DNA from: Agapetus fuscipes
Taxonomy: Eukaryota > Arthropoda > Insecta > Trichoptera > Glossosomatidae
Length of the DNA: 64,000 nt
NCBI GenBank assembly: GCA_951799405.1
Contig: OX637359.1
Span: forward strand, 2,724,201 to 2,788,200
Reading direction: 5' to 3'
Shown: positions 41,020 through 51,371 of the stretch, in pieces
Layout: every line of letters begins with the position of its first letter
Position numbering within the stretch: the stretch's first letter is position 1
Position numbers and translations under genes: made by a program
Notes under the pieces: generated by a model
The model's input: the letters and a program-made list of their open reading frames with translations, nothing else
Told to the model about the DNA's origin: nothing
Databases searched by the model: none

Positions 41020-41070
41020 GACTTAAATAAACGCAAGCACACGTCACAAGGCTTGTTCCAGACCCCTTCC

Positions 41071-41570
41071 GGTCTACAGCTCAGTTGGTAGAGTGCTTGC
41101 ATTCCATGCCGAGAGCCCGGGTTCGAATCCCACCAAGACCGGTCCGTAGTTCAGTGGTAGCACTTTTGACTCGTATATGGAAGGTTGTGGGTTCGAATCC
41201 CGGCGTAGCACAAAAAATATACCAATTATATTTTCAAATTTGCTCTTCGCTGGGTTGAAAACTTCATAAACCTTTACCAATGACCGGTCACCAAAGGTCC
41301 ATCCAGCTTTACTGCAACTGGGTCTTGCTTGAGAATTGGCGCTTTGTAGCGACGACGACCAAGCTCGTAAAAAGGTCGATAGCTTAATTGGTAGAATGCT
41401 TGCATTCCATGCTGAGAGCAAGGGTTCGATCTCAAGGTTTCCTTTACAAGAAATGAGAACCAACCCCCCCGGGAGCTGGGAAACCCCCAAGGTGGTTGGT
41501 GTGAGGCCGGACTCCTTCGGAGCAACGCAGGCAAGAAGTTACACTATATGTGTGTCTCAGTTGCGTTTTT
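41071..41570 (+). mobile_element. SINE-B head + composite SINE-A/SINE-B
   Basis: 41071-41136 is a SINE-B head fragment. 41138-41372 is SINE-A truncated at GACCAAGCTCGTAAA, joined directly to SINE-B (41376-41570). The same A-B junction occurs at 49741-50290. Confidence 0.78.
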
Positions 41571-42008
41571 TTTTATATACCCGAGCAGCGTTAACATTTA
41601 AATGGTAGATATTGAACATAAAATTTAAATCAATAAATAATCAAGCTTAGATTTGCATTTATCAAAAAAATTTACATAAGCTAAAATGAGAATAAATCTA
41701 TACTTTAATTAAGTGTTGCTGTACATTGAGTGCGAAGCGCTAACCACTAGACTACGGACCTCTGCAGAGTTCGCAATGTTGGAACAAGCGCTCCTCTAGG
41801 CGCATCTCTCGTCCGTAGAACGTATCTCTCTCCAGAGATCCGGTACCCGCTGTACCTACTGCAGTCAGTACATCACTAGAGTATACTCGTACAGTATACA
41901 TGATGTATGTATATTGTATAGCATACACTACTGACCGACTTTCCCTCGGCGGTCTGCTCGCAGGCAGAGAAACGACTGTTCAGACGGAGACAGTGCAAGT
42001 CTTTCTAG
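41571..42008. other. Unassigned, possible first exon
   Basis: 41730-41762 is a minus SINE-A head scrap. 41763-42008 is GC-richer and ends TTTCTAG|GTAAGTGG at 42007/42008, a good splice donor on +, but no DPE fits the nearby TCAGT. Weak exon candidate only. Confidence 0.3.
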
Positions 42009-42022
42009 GTAAGTGGCCAGTT

Positions 42023-42423
42023 TGTCCCCTTAGTGCTTGCTTGTCTCCATCAGAGGTAATTTCGCATGAGGAATGTTTGTATGTGTACTGGACCAATGTG
42101 CCTTATGAAAACTGGAAACTAATTTTAAAAACATTTTTAAAAACTCTCAAATTATTGTGTTTTATGTTTTTTCTTAGCTCTATTGTAGGTCCACATGCGG
42201 CGTGTGTAAGCGCGAAATTATGCATGTCTGCTTGTGGGAATGCATTTAATATGAATCACAAATGATACATATCTTTGCAGTTTAGATTTAGATTTAGATT
42301 TGTGATTCTAAATCTAAAGAAGGTAGAATGGTAGAGGTAGAATGTGATTCTTAAGAAAATTTTATTTAAAGGTCATCTTTGAATCAAATGATAGATAAGC
42401 CAAACAAGCACTGGGGGGACGAG
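42023..42423 (+). mobile_element. MITE-E copy with LINE-C tail insert
   Basis: Ends GTCCCCTTAGTGCTTG and CAAGCACTGGGGGGAC are the inverted MITE-E termini. 42185-42303 is the tail part of a LINE-C 3' block (+) ending in TTTAGATTTAGATTT. Confidence 0.78.
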
Positions 42424-42488
42424 TTATCTGGACTTTTCTTTTCCTTCTAAATGTCTTGATATTGCCTTTCCGGCTCTTGACCGTTGAC

Positions 42489-42890
42489 CATTCTATAATC
42501 TAGAATCTAAGTTTAAAAGGAATATTGGCATTTAAGGATTACATTTATTGCACACCGACAGGCAGATATGTGTAAGTTTGTGCTTACATATGCTGCATGT
42601 GTCCTTAAAAAATAAATCAAACCTCATATGAGCACTTCTACCGCCATTCCCTGAAATCAGGGTAGCATTAATAAAGTGCACCATTTTGTGTGTTATGGGT
42701 CATCAGCCTCATACCAATATATTAATCAAAAGAAAAATCTGAAAGTCAAATAAACACATAAAATCTATTTAAAATTTAAGTAAATTAAATCATATTAGAA
42801 TTGAAACTTACAATAGTCGCCAACATCGCAAATTAACCGCAATTTCTTTCGGTCCTTGTATACTTCTTTCATTTCATTCAGAGTCTTTAT
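42489..42890 (-). mobile_element. LINE-C, long copy with coding end
   Basis: TATAATCTAGAATCTAAG tail, 3' block, UTR, then the reverse complement of the C-terminal codons (GCCAACATCGCAAATTAACC to CATTCAGAGTC). Confidence 0.75.
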
Positions 42891-43204
42891 TTGTTCAATC
42901 AACAACAACAAAATTATCATTGGAATAAAACAGTGTTTTGCGTCCATATTTCAATATACATTTACACAATTTTTGTATAATCTTTATAGGAGAGTGCACT
43001 GACGGCACATTCAGCCACTGTCCTGCTTTACTGTCTTGATCAGAACGAGGCATGCGAGCCTCGCAGCCACAAACATGTATCAAGTAGGTACTTACTTACT
43101 TACCTAAGCGAACGGTGCAACAGAGGTGAACCAGGAAGTTACAAAATTAAAGATAAACTATAAACTTTGCACCTTGAACTTCGCAAGCCTCAAATAAGGT
43201 TTTT
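42891..43204. other. Unassigned
   Basis: No gene recognised; ends with CTTACTTACTTACC, possibly a LINE tail scrap. Confidence 0.4.
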
Positions 43205-43327
43205 TTACAACTAAGCTAACAATATAAAGTGCAACTTCATGCCTGCGTTATTCCTGAAGGGGTCGATTCGCGGCTTATTTATTTTCACAGGTAAAGGGGC
43301 TGGCCTCATGCCAACCACTTCACGCTT
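43205..43327 (-). mobile_element. SINE-B body fragment
   Basis: CAACTAAGCTAACAATATAA to GGCCTCATGCCAACCACTTC. Confidence 0.65.
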
Positions 43328-43609
43328 TGGATCTCTTGGCGTGATCGGGTCACCAGTGAGGAAGGAACTTCTGTCAACCATTAAGCAGAGAAAGCTGATG
43401 CACTTCGATCACGTTATGAGAAATAAGAAATACCGCCTTCTTCATCTTATCACACAAGATAAGACTGAGGGGAGAGGAACTCAGGGACGCCGAAGGACAT
43501 GGTGACAATGGTTCAACAAAACTCTCTATTTTGAGCTGCAGCATCCAAGGGGAAAATAGTCATGATGATTGCCGATGTTCGATAGAAGTGACGCCAAAAG
43601 AAGAAGATT
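43328..43609 (+). mobile_element. LINE-R 3' end with degraded ORF
   Basis: Encodes a LINE-type C-terminus (KRKLMHFDHVMR-like, then RGTQGRRRTW before a stop) and ends GATAGAAGTGACGCC with a GAAGAAG tail. Confidence 0.65.
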
Positions 43610-43654
43610 AATTTTCTCGGTACATTTAAGTTGGGGGGGGGGGAATTTATGACG

Positions 43655-43871
43655 TCATTTGGCCACACATTCTACTAGTTTGAGCTACAGATGGCTTTAG
43701 CCCTTTATATAGGTTGACATAAGGACGGTTCTCGAAACATTGGGAACCAGAACATTCGCGACTTTGCCAGAACATTCGAACAAACACTAGTACAATTATC
43801 CAAACACTTACATCTACAGACTCACTCAAACAACTAAAAACACACAGGCACACAATCACACATTCGTAACA
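43655..43871 (-). mobile_element. LTR-like fragment
   Basis: Minus strand starts TGTTACGAATGTGTG and reaches TATATAAAGGGC, a TATA-like box preceded by TTTCGAGAACCG. Matches 35567-35775. Probably a truncated gypsy-type LTR. Confidence 0.5.
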
Positions 43872-43887
43872 GTATTAATAATTTTAT

Positions 43888-44195
43888 AAGGTTTTAATTT
43901 TATAATTTTAAATTGTAATTTGTTGTGTATGTTCCTTGACTTATAGGTTGGTATGCGGCTGACCACCCATGCTGTTGAAAATGGTTCACTTTGCCAATGT
44001 CACCCCTGTTTCAGGGAAGGTCGGCAGGAATTGCAGGGTGTATGTTCATTTGAGATTCGGGTTTTTATGTTGTAGGTCCACATGCGGCATGTTTAAAAGC
44101 GCGAACTTATACGTATCTGCTTGTGAAAATGCATGTAGTGCGAATCTTTAATGTCACATATATTTGCAACTTAGATTAGATTAGATTAGATAAGC
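43888..44195 (+). mobile_element. LINE-C with UTR, 3' end complete
   Basis: GTAATTTGTTGTGTATGTTC precedes the short unit; tail TTAGATTAGATTAGAT. 44196-44440 unassigned. Confidence 0.83.
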
Positions 44196-44440
44196 GAAAT
44201 AATTATAATTTGTACAGTTCGTCTCTGTTGAGCGCAATACGTAAAGAGTATTAAAGTGAGTGCACATTAAGCTTCACTTCGCTGACTATTGAATAAGTAC
44301 AGAAGCCAAATGAAAGCGCAAAACTAAGCAAGCCCCCCTTCCACCTACTTATCTAAGTACTGCACTGAGGGGTCAAAAACTAAACCACACTTTACTAAAG
44401 TCAAGACAATGTATACTTACACATTATCATTATTAATAAA

Positions 44441-44888
44441 GATTATGACTCTGAATGAAATGAAAGAAGTATGTAAAGACCGAAAGGAATGGCGGTTGAT
44501 TTGCAACAATGGCGGCTAGGGCATTAATTCTAAGTGTAATATTAAGTTTAATTTGAATTTTACTTTATTTTAATTTGAATTTGTAATGTGTCTCATTATG
44601 AATTTCTGTAAATCATTTATAATTTTTTGTGCTCCTTGACTGATAGGTTGGTACGAGGCTGACCACCCGTGCTGTAAAAATCGGTTCACTTTTGCCAATG
44701 CCACCCCGGTTCAGGGAACGGCGGCAGGAGTTGCAAGGTTTATGTCCATGTGAGGTTTTCTTTATTTGTATGCACACATGCAGAATGTGTAGGCGCGAAC
44801 CTACATGTGCCTGTCTGTAGGCATGCATTTCATATGAGCCTTAAATGCTTACATATCCTTGCAGCTTAGATTATAGATTATAGATAGA
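44441..44888 (+). mobile_element. LINE-C, long copy with coding end
   Basis: Starts in the last codons (ATGAAAGAAGTATGTAAAGA, GCGGTTGATTTGCAAC), then UTR, the GTACGAGGCTGACCACCC block and an ATAGATTATAGATAG tail. Confidence 0.82.
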
Positions 44889-45298
44889 TACAAAATTTAT
44901 ATAGCCCCTTTTATGACAGTGTGTCATTGCAAAGGCGCTTGTCCATATGATTGGACGAAGAGGTGAGTCTTGAGACGTCTTGTAAACAGTCTCTCCAAAT
45001 CCAGTTCCCTCAGTGAGGCGGGAATAGCATTCCAAGTCATTGGAGCGGCCGCCTGGAATGCCCTGTCGCCAAAAACAGTGCGGGGCCTTCTTGCAGGGAT
45101 GTCCAGGCAGCTGCTTCTTGATGCAGCTGACCTCAGTGTTTGTCCGCGCGAGGTTGTAGTTGCTGGAGACACCAGCTCCATCAGGTACCCCGGAGCACTC
45201 CCACGCAGTGCTTTAAAGGTGAGCAAGCTGACTTTAAAGGAGATCCTCTCAGGGATTTTCAGCCAATGCAGAGCTTGAAGATAAAGAGTGATGTGGCA
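44889..45298 (-). mobile_element. CR1/L2-like LINE, C-terminal fragment
   Basis: A 100-codon minus frame (45226 to 44927) reads as the C-terminus of a CR1/L2-type RT protein: FKALRGSAPGYLMEL, then RRPRTVFGDRAFQAAAP, MTWNAIPASLREL and FTRRLKTHLF. Lies between two LINE-C copies whose tails face it. Confidence 0.82.
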
Positions 45299-45301
45299 GG
45301 A

Positions 45302-45557
45302 CTTATCTAATCTAATCTAAGTTGTAAAGATATGTTACATTGGAGATTCGCATTACATGCATTCCCACAACCAGACACGTACAAGTTCGCGCTTGCACAT
45401 GCCTCATGTGAACATACAACATAAAAACCAAATCTCAAATGGGCATAAACCCTGCAACTCTTGCCGTCCTTCCCTGTAACAGGGGTGACATTGGCAAAGT
45501 GAACCAATTTTACAGCATGGGTGGTCAGCCGCATACCAACCTATAAGTCAAGGAACT
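45302..45557 (-). mobile_element. LINE-C 3' end, full short unit
   Basis: (TCTAA)n tail to AAGTCAAGGAAC. Confidence 0.83.
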
Positions 45558-45564
45558 TATGATT

Positions 45565-45695
45565 TTTCTTTATAAATAAATTTGTGAAAAGGAATGCAAT
45601 TCATCAAGCTTTTTTGCTTGACCGGAAACAGGTATTTACGTTATCAATTAATAATTCAGTATTTAATATTTTTATGAATTATTACTAAATAAATT
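45565..45695 (-). mobile_element. SINE-D body fragment
   Basis: AATTTGTGAAAAGGAATGC and GACCGGAAACAGGTA blocks; head absent. Confidence 0.6.
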
Positions 45696-45697
45696 GG

Positions 45698-45967
45698 GCC
45701 GGTCCGTAGTCTAGTGGTAACGCTTCAAACTGAAAGGTCGCGGATTCGAGTCCCGATGGAGCACAAAAAATAAACCATTTCTATTTTCGAAAATGCTCTT
45801 TGCTGGGTTGAGCCTTTACCAAAGACCGGTCACCAAAAGGTAAATCCAGCCTCACAGCAACTAGGTTTTGTTTTAGAATTAGTGTTTTCTACAACGATGA
45901 CCAAGGCTCTTGAGGTGTTATTCGCACAAAAACAGCACTCACCAAATAAATCATCCTAATCCTATTA
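45698..45967 (+). mobile_element. SINE-A, full length
   Basis: Head TAGTCTAGTGG ... GGATTCGAGTCCC; end CACCAAATAAATCATCCTA. Confidence 0.83.
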
Positions 45968-45970
45968 TTA

Positions 45971-46383
45971 TTGATTCTGGAGGAAATGAAATAAGTATGT
46001 AAGGACAGAAAGAAATGACGGTTGATCTGTAATGTTGGCGGCTAGGGTTTATTAAATTGGAATTTGTTTTCTGTTTCGTTTTGATGATATTATTTACTGA
46101 TTTATAAAATGTAATTTGTCGTGTATGTTCCTTGACTTATAGGTTGGTATGCGGCTGACCACCCATGCTGTAAAAATGGTTCACTTTGCCAATGTAACCC
46201 CTGTTACAGGGAAGGACGGCAAGAGTTGCAGGGTGTATGTCCATTTGAGATTTGGTTTTTATGTTGTAGGTTCACATGAGGCATGTGCAAGCGCGAACTT
46301 GTACGTGTCTGGTTGTAAGAATGCATGTAATGTGAATCTCCAATGTAACATATCTTTGCAACTTAGATTAAATTAGATTAACT
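45971..46383 (+). mobile_element. LINE-C, long copy with coding end
   Basis: Last codons (CTGGAGGAAATGAAATAAG; frame broken), UTR with GTAATTTGTCGTGTATG, short unit and TTAGATTAAATTAG tail. Confidence 0.82.
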
Positions 46384-46384
46384 A

Positions 46385-46513
46385 CCCAATAGCATCTGTT
46401 GGGCCAAGGTCGAAGTTATTATCAATAGAACACGACGCAGGCGGGGTTCGAACCAGCGTTAGTGCCATTGACGCAAATTCGAGCGCCGTCTTCTGATGCC
46501 TTCGACCATCCCA
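46385..46513 (-). mobile_element. SINE-D head fragment
   Basis: Reverse complement of the tRNA-like head; GGCGGGGTTCGAACC read on + is the inverted B-box region. A LINE-C scrap follows at 46550-46600. Confidence 0.6.
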
Positions 46514-46728
46514 GCAACTTATTTTGAAGTGTTTACTTTTCAATCTATTGTGTAAGTGCAAACTTGTGCGTGTCTGTGTGTGGCTTGAATAAAATAAAAA
46601 TCTTCATGCGCAAAATATAAATCCTTTAATTGTCCATAATCCATCTGTATTTTTTATAAAACTTTATCGTCATTAGCATAGTCATTAGTACTCCTTATTT
46701 GAAACATTTTTTTATGTTTTTTTTCCAG

Positions 46729-46813
46729 GGTTCTTCCCACATTGTCTGTCAATAACACATACTGACACCTCTACAGACGACCGTTTATCAGTGACATTCT
46801 TGCACGGTCTGAA
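46729..46813 (+). other. Possible internal exon
   Basis: Preceded by a long pyrimidine tract and CAG (TTTTTTTTCCAG). One frame stays open for 28 codons, reading FFPHCLSITHTDT then DDRLSVTFLHGLK, before a 27-bp SINE-B piece (from AAGGTTTACTCAGCC). Sequence is outside known repeats here. No protein family recognised and the donor is weak. Confidence 0.25.
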
Positions 46814-46860
46814 GGTTTACTCAGCCTTCACAAGAAATTTCAATGTTCTCCTCTGATAGC

Positions 46861-47290
46861 ATGTAATCTAATCCAATCTAAGTTGCAAAGATATGTGACA
46901 TTGAGGATTCACATTATATGCATTCTCACAAGCAGACACGTACATGTTCGCGTTTACACATGCCGCATGTGAACCTACAATATAAAACCCCAAATCTCAA
47001 ATGGACATACGCCCTGCAACTCTTGCCGTACATCCCTGAAACAGTCAATCAATTTCATTTAATTAAATAATTATATTCTTTTTCCTTCTTACAGGTCTGT
47101 ATGACGCTTACCACCTAAACTCTAAAAATTGGTTCATTTGTTTAATGCCACCTCTTTTTCAGGGAAGATTGACAAGATTTGCAAGGCTTATGTTCCTTTG
47201 AGACTTGGGTTATCTAAGTTCATAAATGAAAGTGCAGCAGGTGTAAACACGAATTAACAATTATTTGATTATGGGCCTGCATCAAACATT
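46861..47290. mobile_element. Two facing LINE-C fragments
   Basis: 46861-47043 is LINE-C on - (TCTAATCCAATCTAAG tail, truncated at CCCTGAAACA). 47083-47290 is a diverged LINE-C block on + (ACAGGTCTGTATGACGC to ATTATGGGCCTGC). Confidence 0.65.
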
Positions 47291-47758
47291 AAAAAAGAAA
47301 TTTCAATCCCAGGATTGCAACTAGAGAAGAAGACAAACACAAAAAAAATACCTGTCACGCAAAAATGACGACTTTTGAGTGACTGTAAGGACATTAAATA
47401 AAATATTCAAAACATAATGAATAATGGAGGAATCATGGCAAGCCATTATCTTCCCACCAGCATGTCAATCACTCCATTACGAAACCACAATAATCCACAG
47501 AATACATCACTTCAAATATTAACAATTATCATGGTGTTGAATTAGTTCTGCACATTTCAAAAAGTCAAAAAAAATATGACGTCACACTGCCGGGCTTACT
47601 TACTTGCAAATATTTGGTTATTTGTGTCAAAAGATGTATAGACGTGTGACGTTTGGCCGACGAGTTCAATTCATCCGTGCGAAAAATCATCCGGTTCAAT
47701 TTTTTAATTAATTTCGAATTTCAGCATACATAAGACCCAGCGGTCCTGTACCTACACA
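47291..47758. other. Unassigned
   Basis: No gene or repeat recognised. Confidence 0.4.
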
Positions 47759-47904
47759 CAGTGACGGCTCCAGGTAAGGTGCATTGGTGCATTGCACCCC
47801 CAGTAATAATGCCACGATCCAATACTTACAAATTTTAGGGGGGTAATCAATGACGGCTAGTATAAAAATGCAGTGCTCGATGAAAAATCGACGAGCCGTC
47901 ACTG
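47759..47904. mobile_element. Short hAT-like MITE
   Basis: 146 bp, ends CAGTGACGGCTC/GAGCCGTCACTG perfectly inverted, exact 8-bp duplication CCTACACA (47751-47758, 47905-47912). Confidence 0.93.
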
Positions 47905-47929
47905 CCTACACATAAACATTGCTTTTGTG

Positions 47930-47978
47930 AAATTATCTTCGTTGGAGATAAGACAAACAAACACTAAGGTGACGACAA
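47930..47978 (-). mobile_element. MITE-E end fragment
   Basis: GAAATTATCTTCGTTGGAG to CAAACAAACACTAAGGTGAC is the MITE-E left end, inverted. Confidence 0.6.
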
Positions 47979-48059
47979 AGAAGAATGGGTTGTGAAATTC
48001 CTTGTTTTTGTTGATCCGGAAAAGATGGAGACATAAGGTATGGTTTTGTTCATCGTAGA

Positions 48060-48186
48060 CCCGGTATTTTCAACGTTAACATAGCGACTTTATACTGAAT
48101 GAAAAGGACGCACTCATATCTATCGTGTGGGTAGTTTTTTTATCAATTGAAAGTCACGTACAAGCTAACGTTGAAAATACCGGTCC
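48060..48186. mobile_element. Small inverted-repeat element
   Basis: Ends CCCGGTATTTTCAACGTTA and GCTAACGTTGAAAATACCGG bound 127 bp. One similar end recurs at 22676. Confidence 0.7.
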
Positions 48187-48545
48187 TCAGTGCTAGGCTC
48201 TAGGGTGGACAGCATAGTCAGCAATCCGCATAATGTGTTGAGATTAATTTTTAATTGCTGTAATTATTGTGTTTGCTTTGAGGCTGTTTCGTTTCAATAT
48301 CTATTTATAGATTGAGTGCGTTTTTCTCATGGCTTGCTCCGAGCATCAGATTTTAATAATTTCTCGTATGTAACACAGCGACGCTAAAATCACATAGACT
48401 AGTCGCTCAATCTCAATCCTAGAATTAGTTTTCAGCGACGTTCATCCATATTTTTCTCCGTTCTTCCCTATCCAAGGCAATCCTTTTGACCTCCTCGTAG
48501 AAGGAACAGATCGCATATCTTTCAATATATTATGATTTTTTCATT
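48187..48545. other. Unassigned
   Basis: Nothing recognised. Confidence 0.4.
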
Positions 48546-48656
48546 TGAAATAAACACCAAAACAAGAAATCATTTCTTACACCCTTGGTGGTGATCAAAG
48601 CATAGGTCTCTATCATTGAACGCAAGCGTTCTATCAACAGATCTGAAGACCGGACG
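48546..48656 (-). mobile_element. SINE-B head fragment, diverged
   Basis: TTTGAAATAAACACCAAAAC to GATCTGAAGACCGGACG; B-box damaged. Confidence 0.6.
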
Positions 48657-48725
48657 AAAAATAATATTAGGTTATAATACCTGGGTATGTTATTTCGAAA
48701 ATGCATCAGTCAAAAAACAAAATAT

Positions 48726-48972
48726 CGCACGCTTAATAATAAAGAGAAATAACTAAAAAAATAAGAATGTTGGGAAATCACGTTTGAAGTTCAGACAACC
48801 AGTACAACTTGTATGGTATGAAAAAGGCGTCCGATGTTTTATCTCGGTCATATTCGTCCAAATTGAACGGCTGTCGCATTCTACCTATTCTTCTCGCATT
48901 GTTACTGCGTTTTTTTACAAAATCTCGATTTTCCCAATTTTTGAGTAATTGCTCTTTATTATTAAACGTGCG
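48726..48972 (-). mobile_element. MITE-G copy 4
   Basis: 247 bp, inverted ends, duplication ATAT (48722-48725, 48973-48976). Minus-strand ORF remnant open from NNKEQLLKNWENRDF to WLSELQT. A LINE-C scrap follows at 48993-49048. Confidence 0.88.
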
Positions 48973-49264
48973 ATATGCTCTTATTTTTTTGGTTGCCTGG
49001 TTCACTTTGTCAATGTCTCCCATGTTTCAGGGAAAATTGGCAAAGTGGTAAAGTAATTTTTAGACTTTAAAAAACTTTGTTTTAATCCACTGTGAGTATT
49101 TATTTTTTGAAAGAACTTTTAAGAGATTATTTTTAAAATGGAATTCCACAATGTTTCATCAAAACAACAACAAATGAAAATATGAGATTTGGAAATGTAC
49201 TAGCTGCGGCAGGACATATACGAGGATATACTAAAAACATATTTGTAATTTTTTATTTATTTTT

Positions 49265-49450
49265 TAAAACAGATTTGTGGAAAGGAATGCAATCCTCCAA
49301 CCTATTTTTCCTGGCCAGTTGTCTTCATGCGAAAGCAGAAGCTTGTGTGCATGCAACGTGCAATCTGTTGAACCGGGGTCGAAGTTATCGTCGCGAGATT
49401 CGAACCAATGTTATCCGGTTCCAAATTACCTGACTGGATCCCCGCGGCCA
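49265..49450 (-). mobile_element. SINE-D copy, diverged
   Basis: ATTTGTGGAAAGGAATGC at the left, then GTTGAACCGGGGTCGAAGTT and the inverted B-box GATTCGAACC. 49451-49740 is unassigned. Confidence 0.6.
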
Positions 49451-49740
49451 TAACACCGACATAAATTAGATTAAAGATGATTACCACGTGCTCAGTTACG
49501 GTATCTCGTTATTGTAGTATCGTTGATGTAACAGCCAGCATCTCAGATAATGCGGATGCGCGAACTTTTGACCCAGATTCATCTGCTACCGATTCCCATC
49601 GCGAGATTATAACACACATACACGGTGCTCTGCTCACAGTGCTATGCAGAGGCTAAACTATGCACCTTGTAGCTTGCTCAAGTTCATCTCTACATTCCAT
49701 CAAAAAAAGCAAAAATAAATCTAGTTCAAATCTATAATTT

Positions 49741-50290
49741 GACCGGTCCGTAATCCATTTCCAACACTTCGGACTCTTAAATGGAAGGTTGTAGGATCAA
49801 ATTCCGCTGGAACTCAAAAAATTAAACCATTTATATTTTCAAATATGCTCTTCGCTTTGTTCAAAAAATCATGAAACCTTTAGGTACCAAAGACCGGTCA
49901 CTAAAGGTCCATCCAGCCTAATAGCAACTGGGTCTTGCTTGAGAATTGGCGCTTTGGAGCTACGAGCAAGCTTGTTAAAAGTCCGGTCGATAGCTCAGTT
50001 GGTAGGATGCTTGCATTCCATGCCGAGAGCAAGGGTTCGATCCCCACCAAAGGTTGTCAGAAATGATTTGCCGTTTCGGTGTCTATGTATTTGAAACCCA
50101 AAAATAAATACCAGCAAGGAGTACTCAGCCTTCACAGGAAATGAGAACCCCCCCCCCCCTGGGAGCTGGGAAACCCCTTCTTCAACTGAAAGTGGTTGGT
50201 GTGAGGCTGGCCTCCATACCCGTATAAATAAATAGGTCCCGAATCGCCACATGCGATCCCTACGGGGATAACGCAGGAGAATGCGTTTAT
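49741..50290 (+). mobile_element. Composite SINE-A/SINE-B
   Basis: SINE-A (49741-49980) ends at GCAAGCTTGTTAAAA and is joined to a full SINE-B (49982-50290), as at 41138-41570. A run of C lies near 50149. Confidence 0.78.
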
Positions 50291-50329
50291 CTGAGAGACC
50301 CATGTCAGCTTAATAATAATAATAATTAT

Positions 50330-50526
50330 AATCTAAGTTGCAAGGATATATTCATTCAAAGCTCTCAGATGTATGCCCACAAACAAACACGTGTAGTTCG
50401 CGCTTACAAATGCTGATTGTGTACATACAAATAAAATCCAAACCTCAAATGAACATAAGCCCTGCAACTCTTGCCGACATTCCCTGAAACAGGGGTGACA
50501 TTGGCAAAGTCAACCATTTTTTACTA
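50330..50526 (-). mobile_element. LINE-C 3' end, truncated
   Basis: TATAATCTAAGTTGCAAGG to GTCAACCATTTTTTAC. The dispersed block of unknown type follows at 50524-50590. Confidence 0.72.
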
Positions 50527-50749
50527 TGTCTTACTATGTCACTTATTTAGTTTTACCTTTAAGGTGGCGATGTTGTGAGTAGCTGTTTATTCGACTGCCG
50601 GAAGTACCTATGGGGACACCGAAGGGGGTCACCGAAGTAGCAAGAACAGGCGGTAGACTTGCATGACAACGAATATGCCAGCGTTTGTCTGCAATAAAAA
50701 AATTGTGCATATATTTTTTTATTCAGACAGAAGATAGAAAACAAAAGAC

Positions 50750-50848
50750 TTACTTACTTACTTAGTCAGCCACTTCTTGTCCACTGCTGGACATAGGCCT
50801 CCCCCATATCTCTCCAGGCGTCTCTGCCCTGGGCTCTCTGCATCCAGT
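50750..50848 (-). mobile_element. RTE-1 extreme 5'-truncated copy
   Basis: Only 99 bp: minus strand encodes WMQRAQGRDAWRDM then EAYVQQW and an (AAGT)n tail, the same C-terminus as the 6679 ORF. An 11-bp duplication AAACAAAAGAC (50739-50749, 50849-50859) sits inside an AGACAGAAGATAGAA-type simple repeat that continues to about 50935. Confidence 0.85.
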
Positions 50849-51043
50849 AAACAAAAGACAGAAGATAGAAAATAAGAGACAGAAGATAGAAGACCAAAGA
50901 CAAAATACTGAAGACAGACGATAGAATATAACAAACTAGGAATAGGGGATATTATTATTTATTTATTTTTCATGTAGGTACTTATTTATTCGTTATTTTT
51001 ATCCGTATTTTAAAACGGGACGATTACCAAAACAAGTTACCTG

Positions 51044-51236
51044 ATGACCTCTTCTTCTTCATCTTTTTGTGCCACTTCTATCGAAGATCGGCGATCATCA
51101 TGGATATTTTTACTTTAGATGCTGCGGTTTGAAACAAGGACTTGGTGCTTCTGCCGAACCACTGTCGCAGGTTTTTCAGCCACGATGTCCTTCGGCGACC
51201 CTGAGATCTTCTCTCCTCAATCTTACACTGTATGAT
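51044..51236 (-). mobile_element. LINE-R 3' end fragment
   Basis: Matches 7165-7303 and extends further into the degraded ORF. Confidence 0.7.
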
Positions 51237-51371
51237 AAGATTAAGGAGACGGTGATGACCTCTAATTCTAATTAATCATTAATTCAATATAACCTACTTA
51301 TTTCTGAAATGGGCCAAAATTAATTATTTAAGTCGAATTCCATTCCGTAATCATTTTTATAAAATGTGTTA

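Noticed and set aside
41763..42008. First exon ending at a GTAAGT donor
   Set aside because: GC-rich and with a good donor, but no DPE or other promoter element fits the nearby TCAGT and a MITE-E follows almost at once. Too weak to call.
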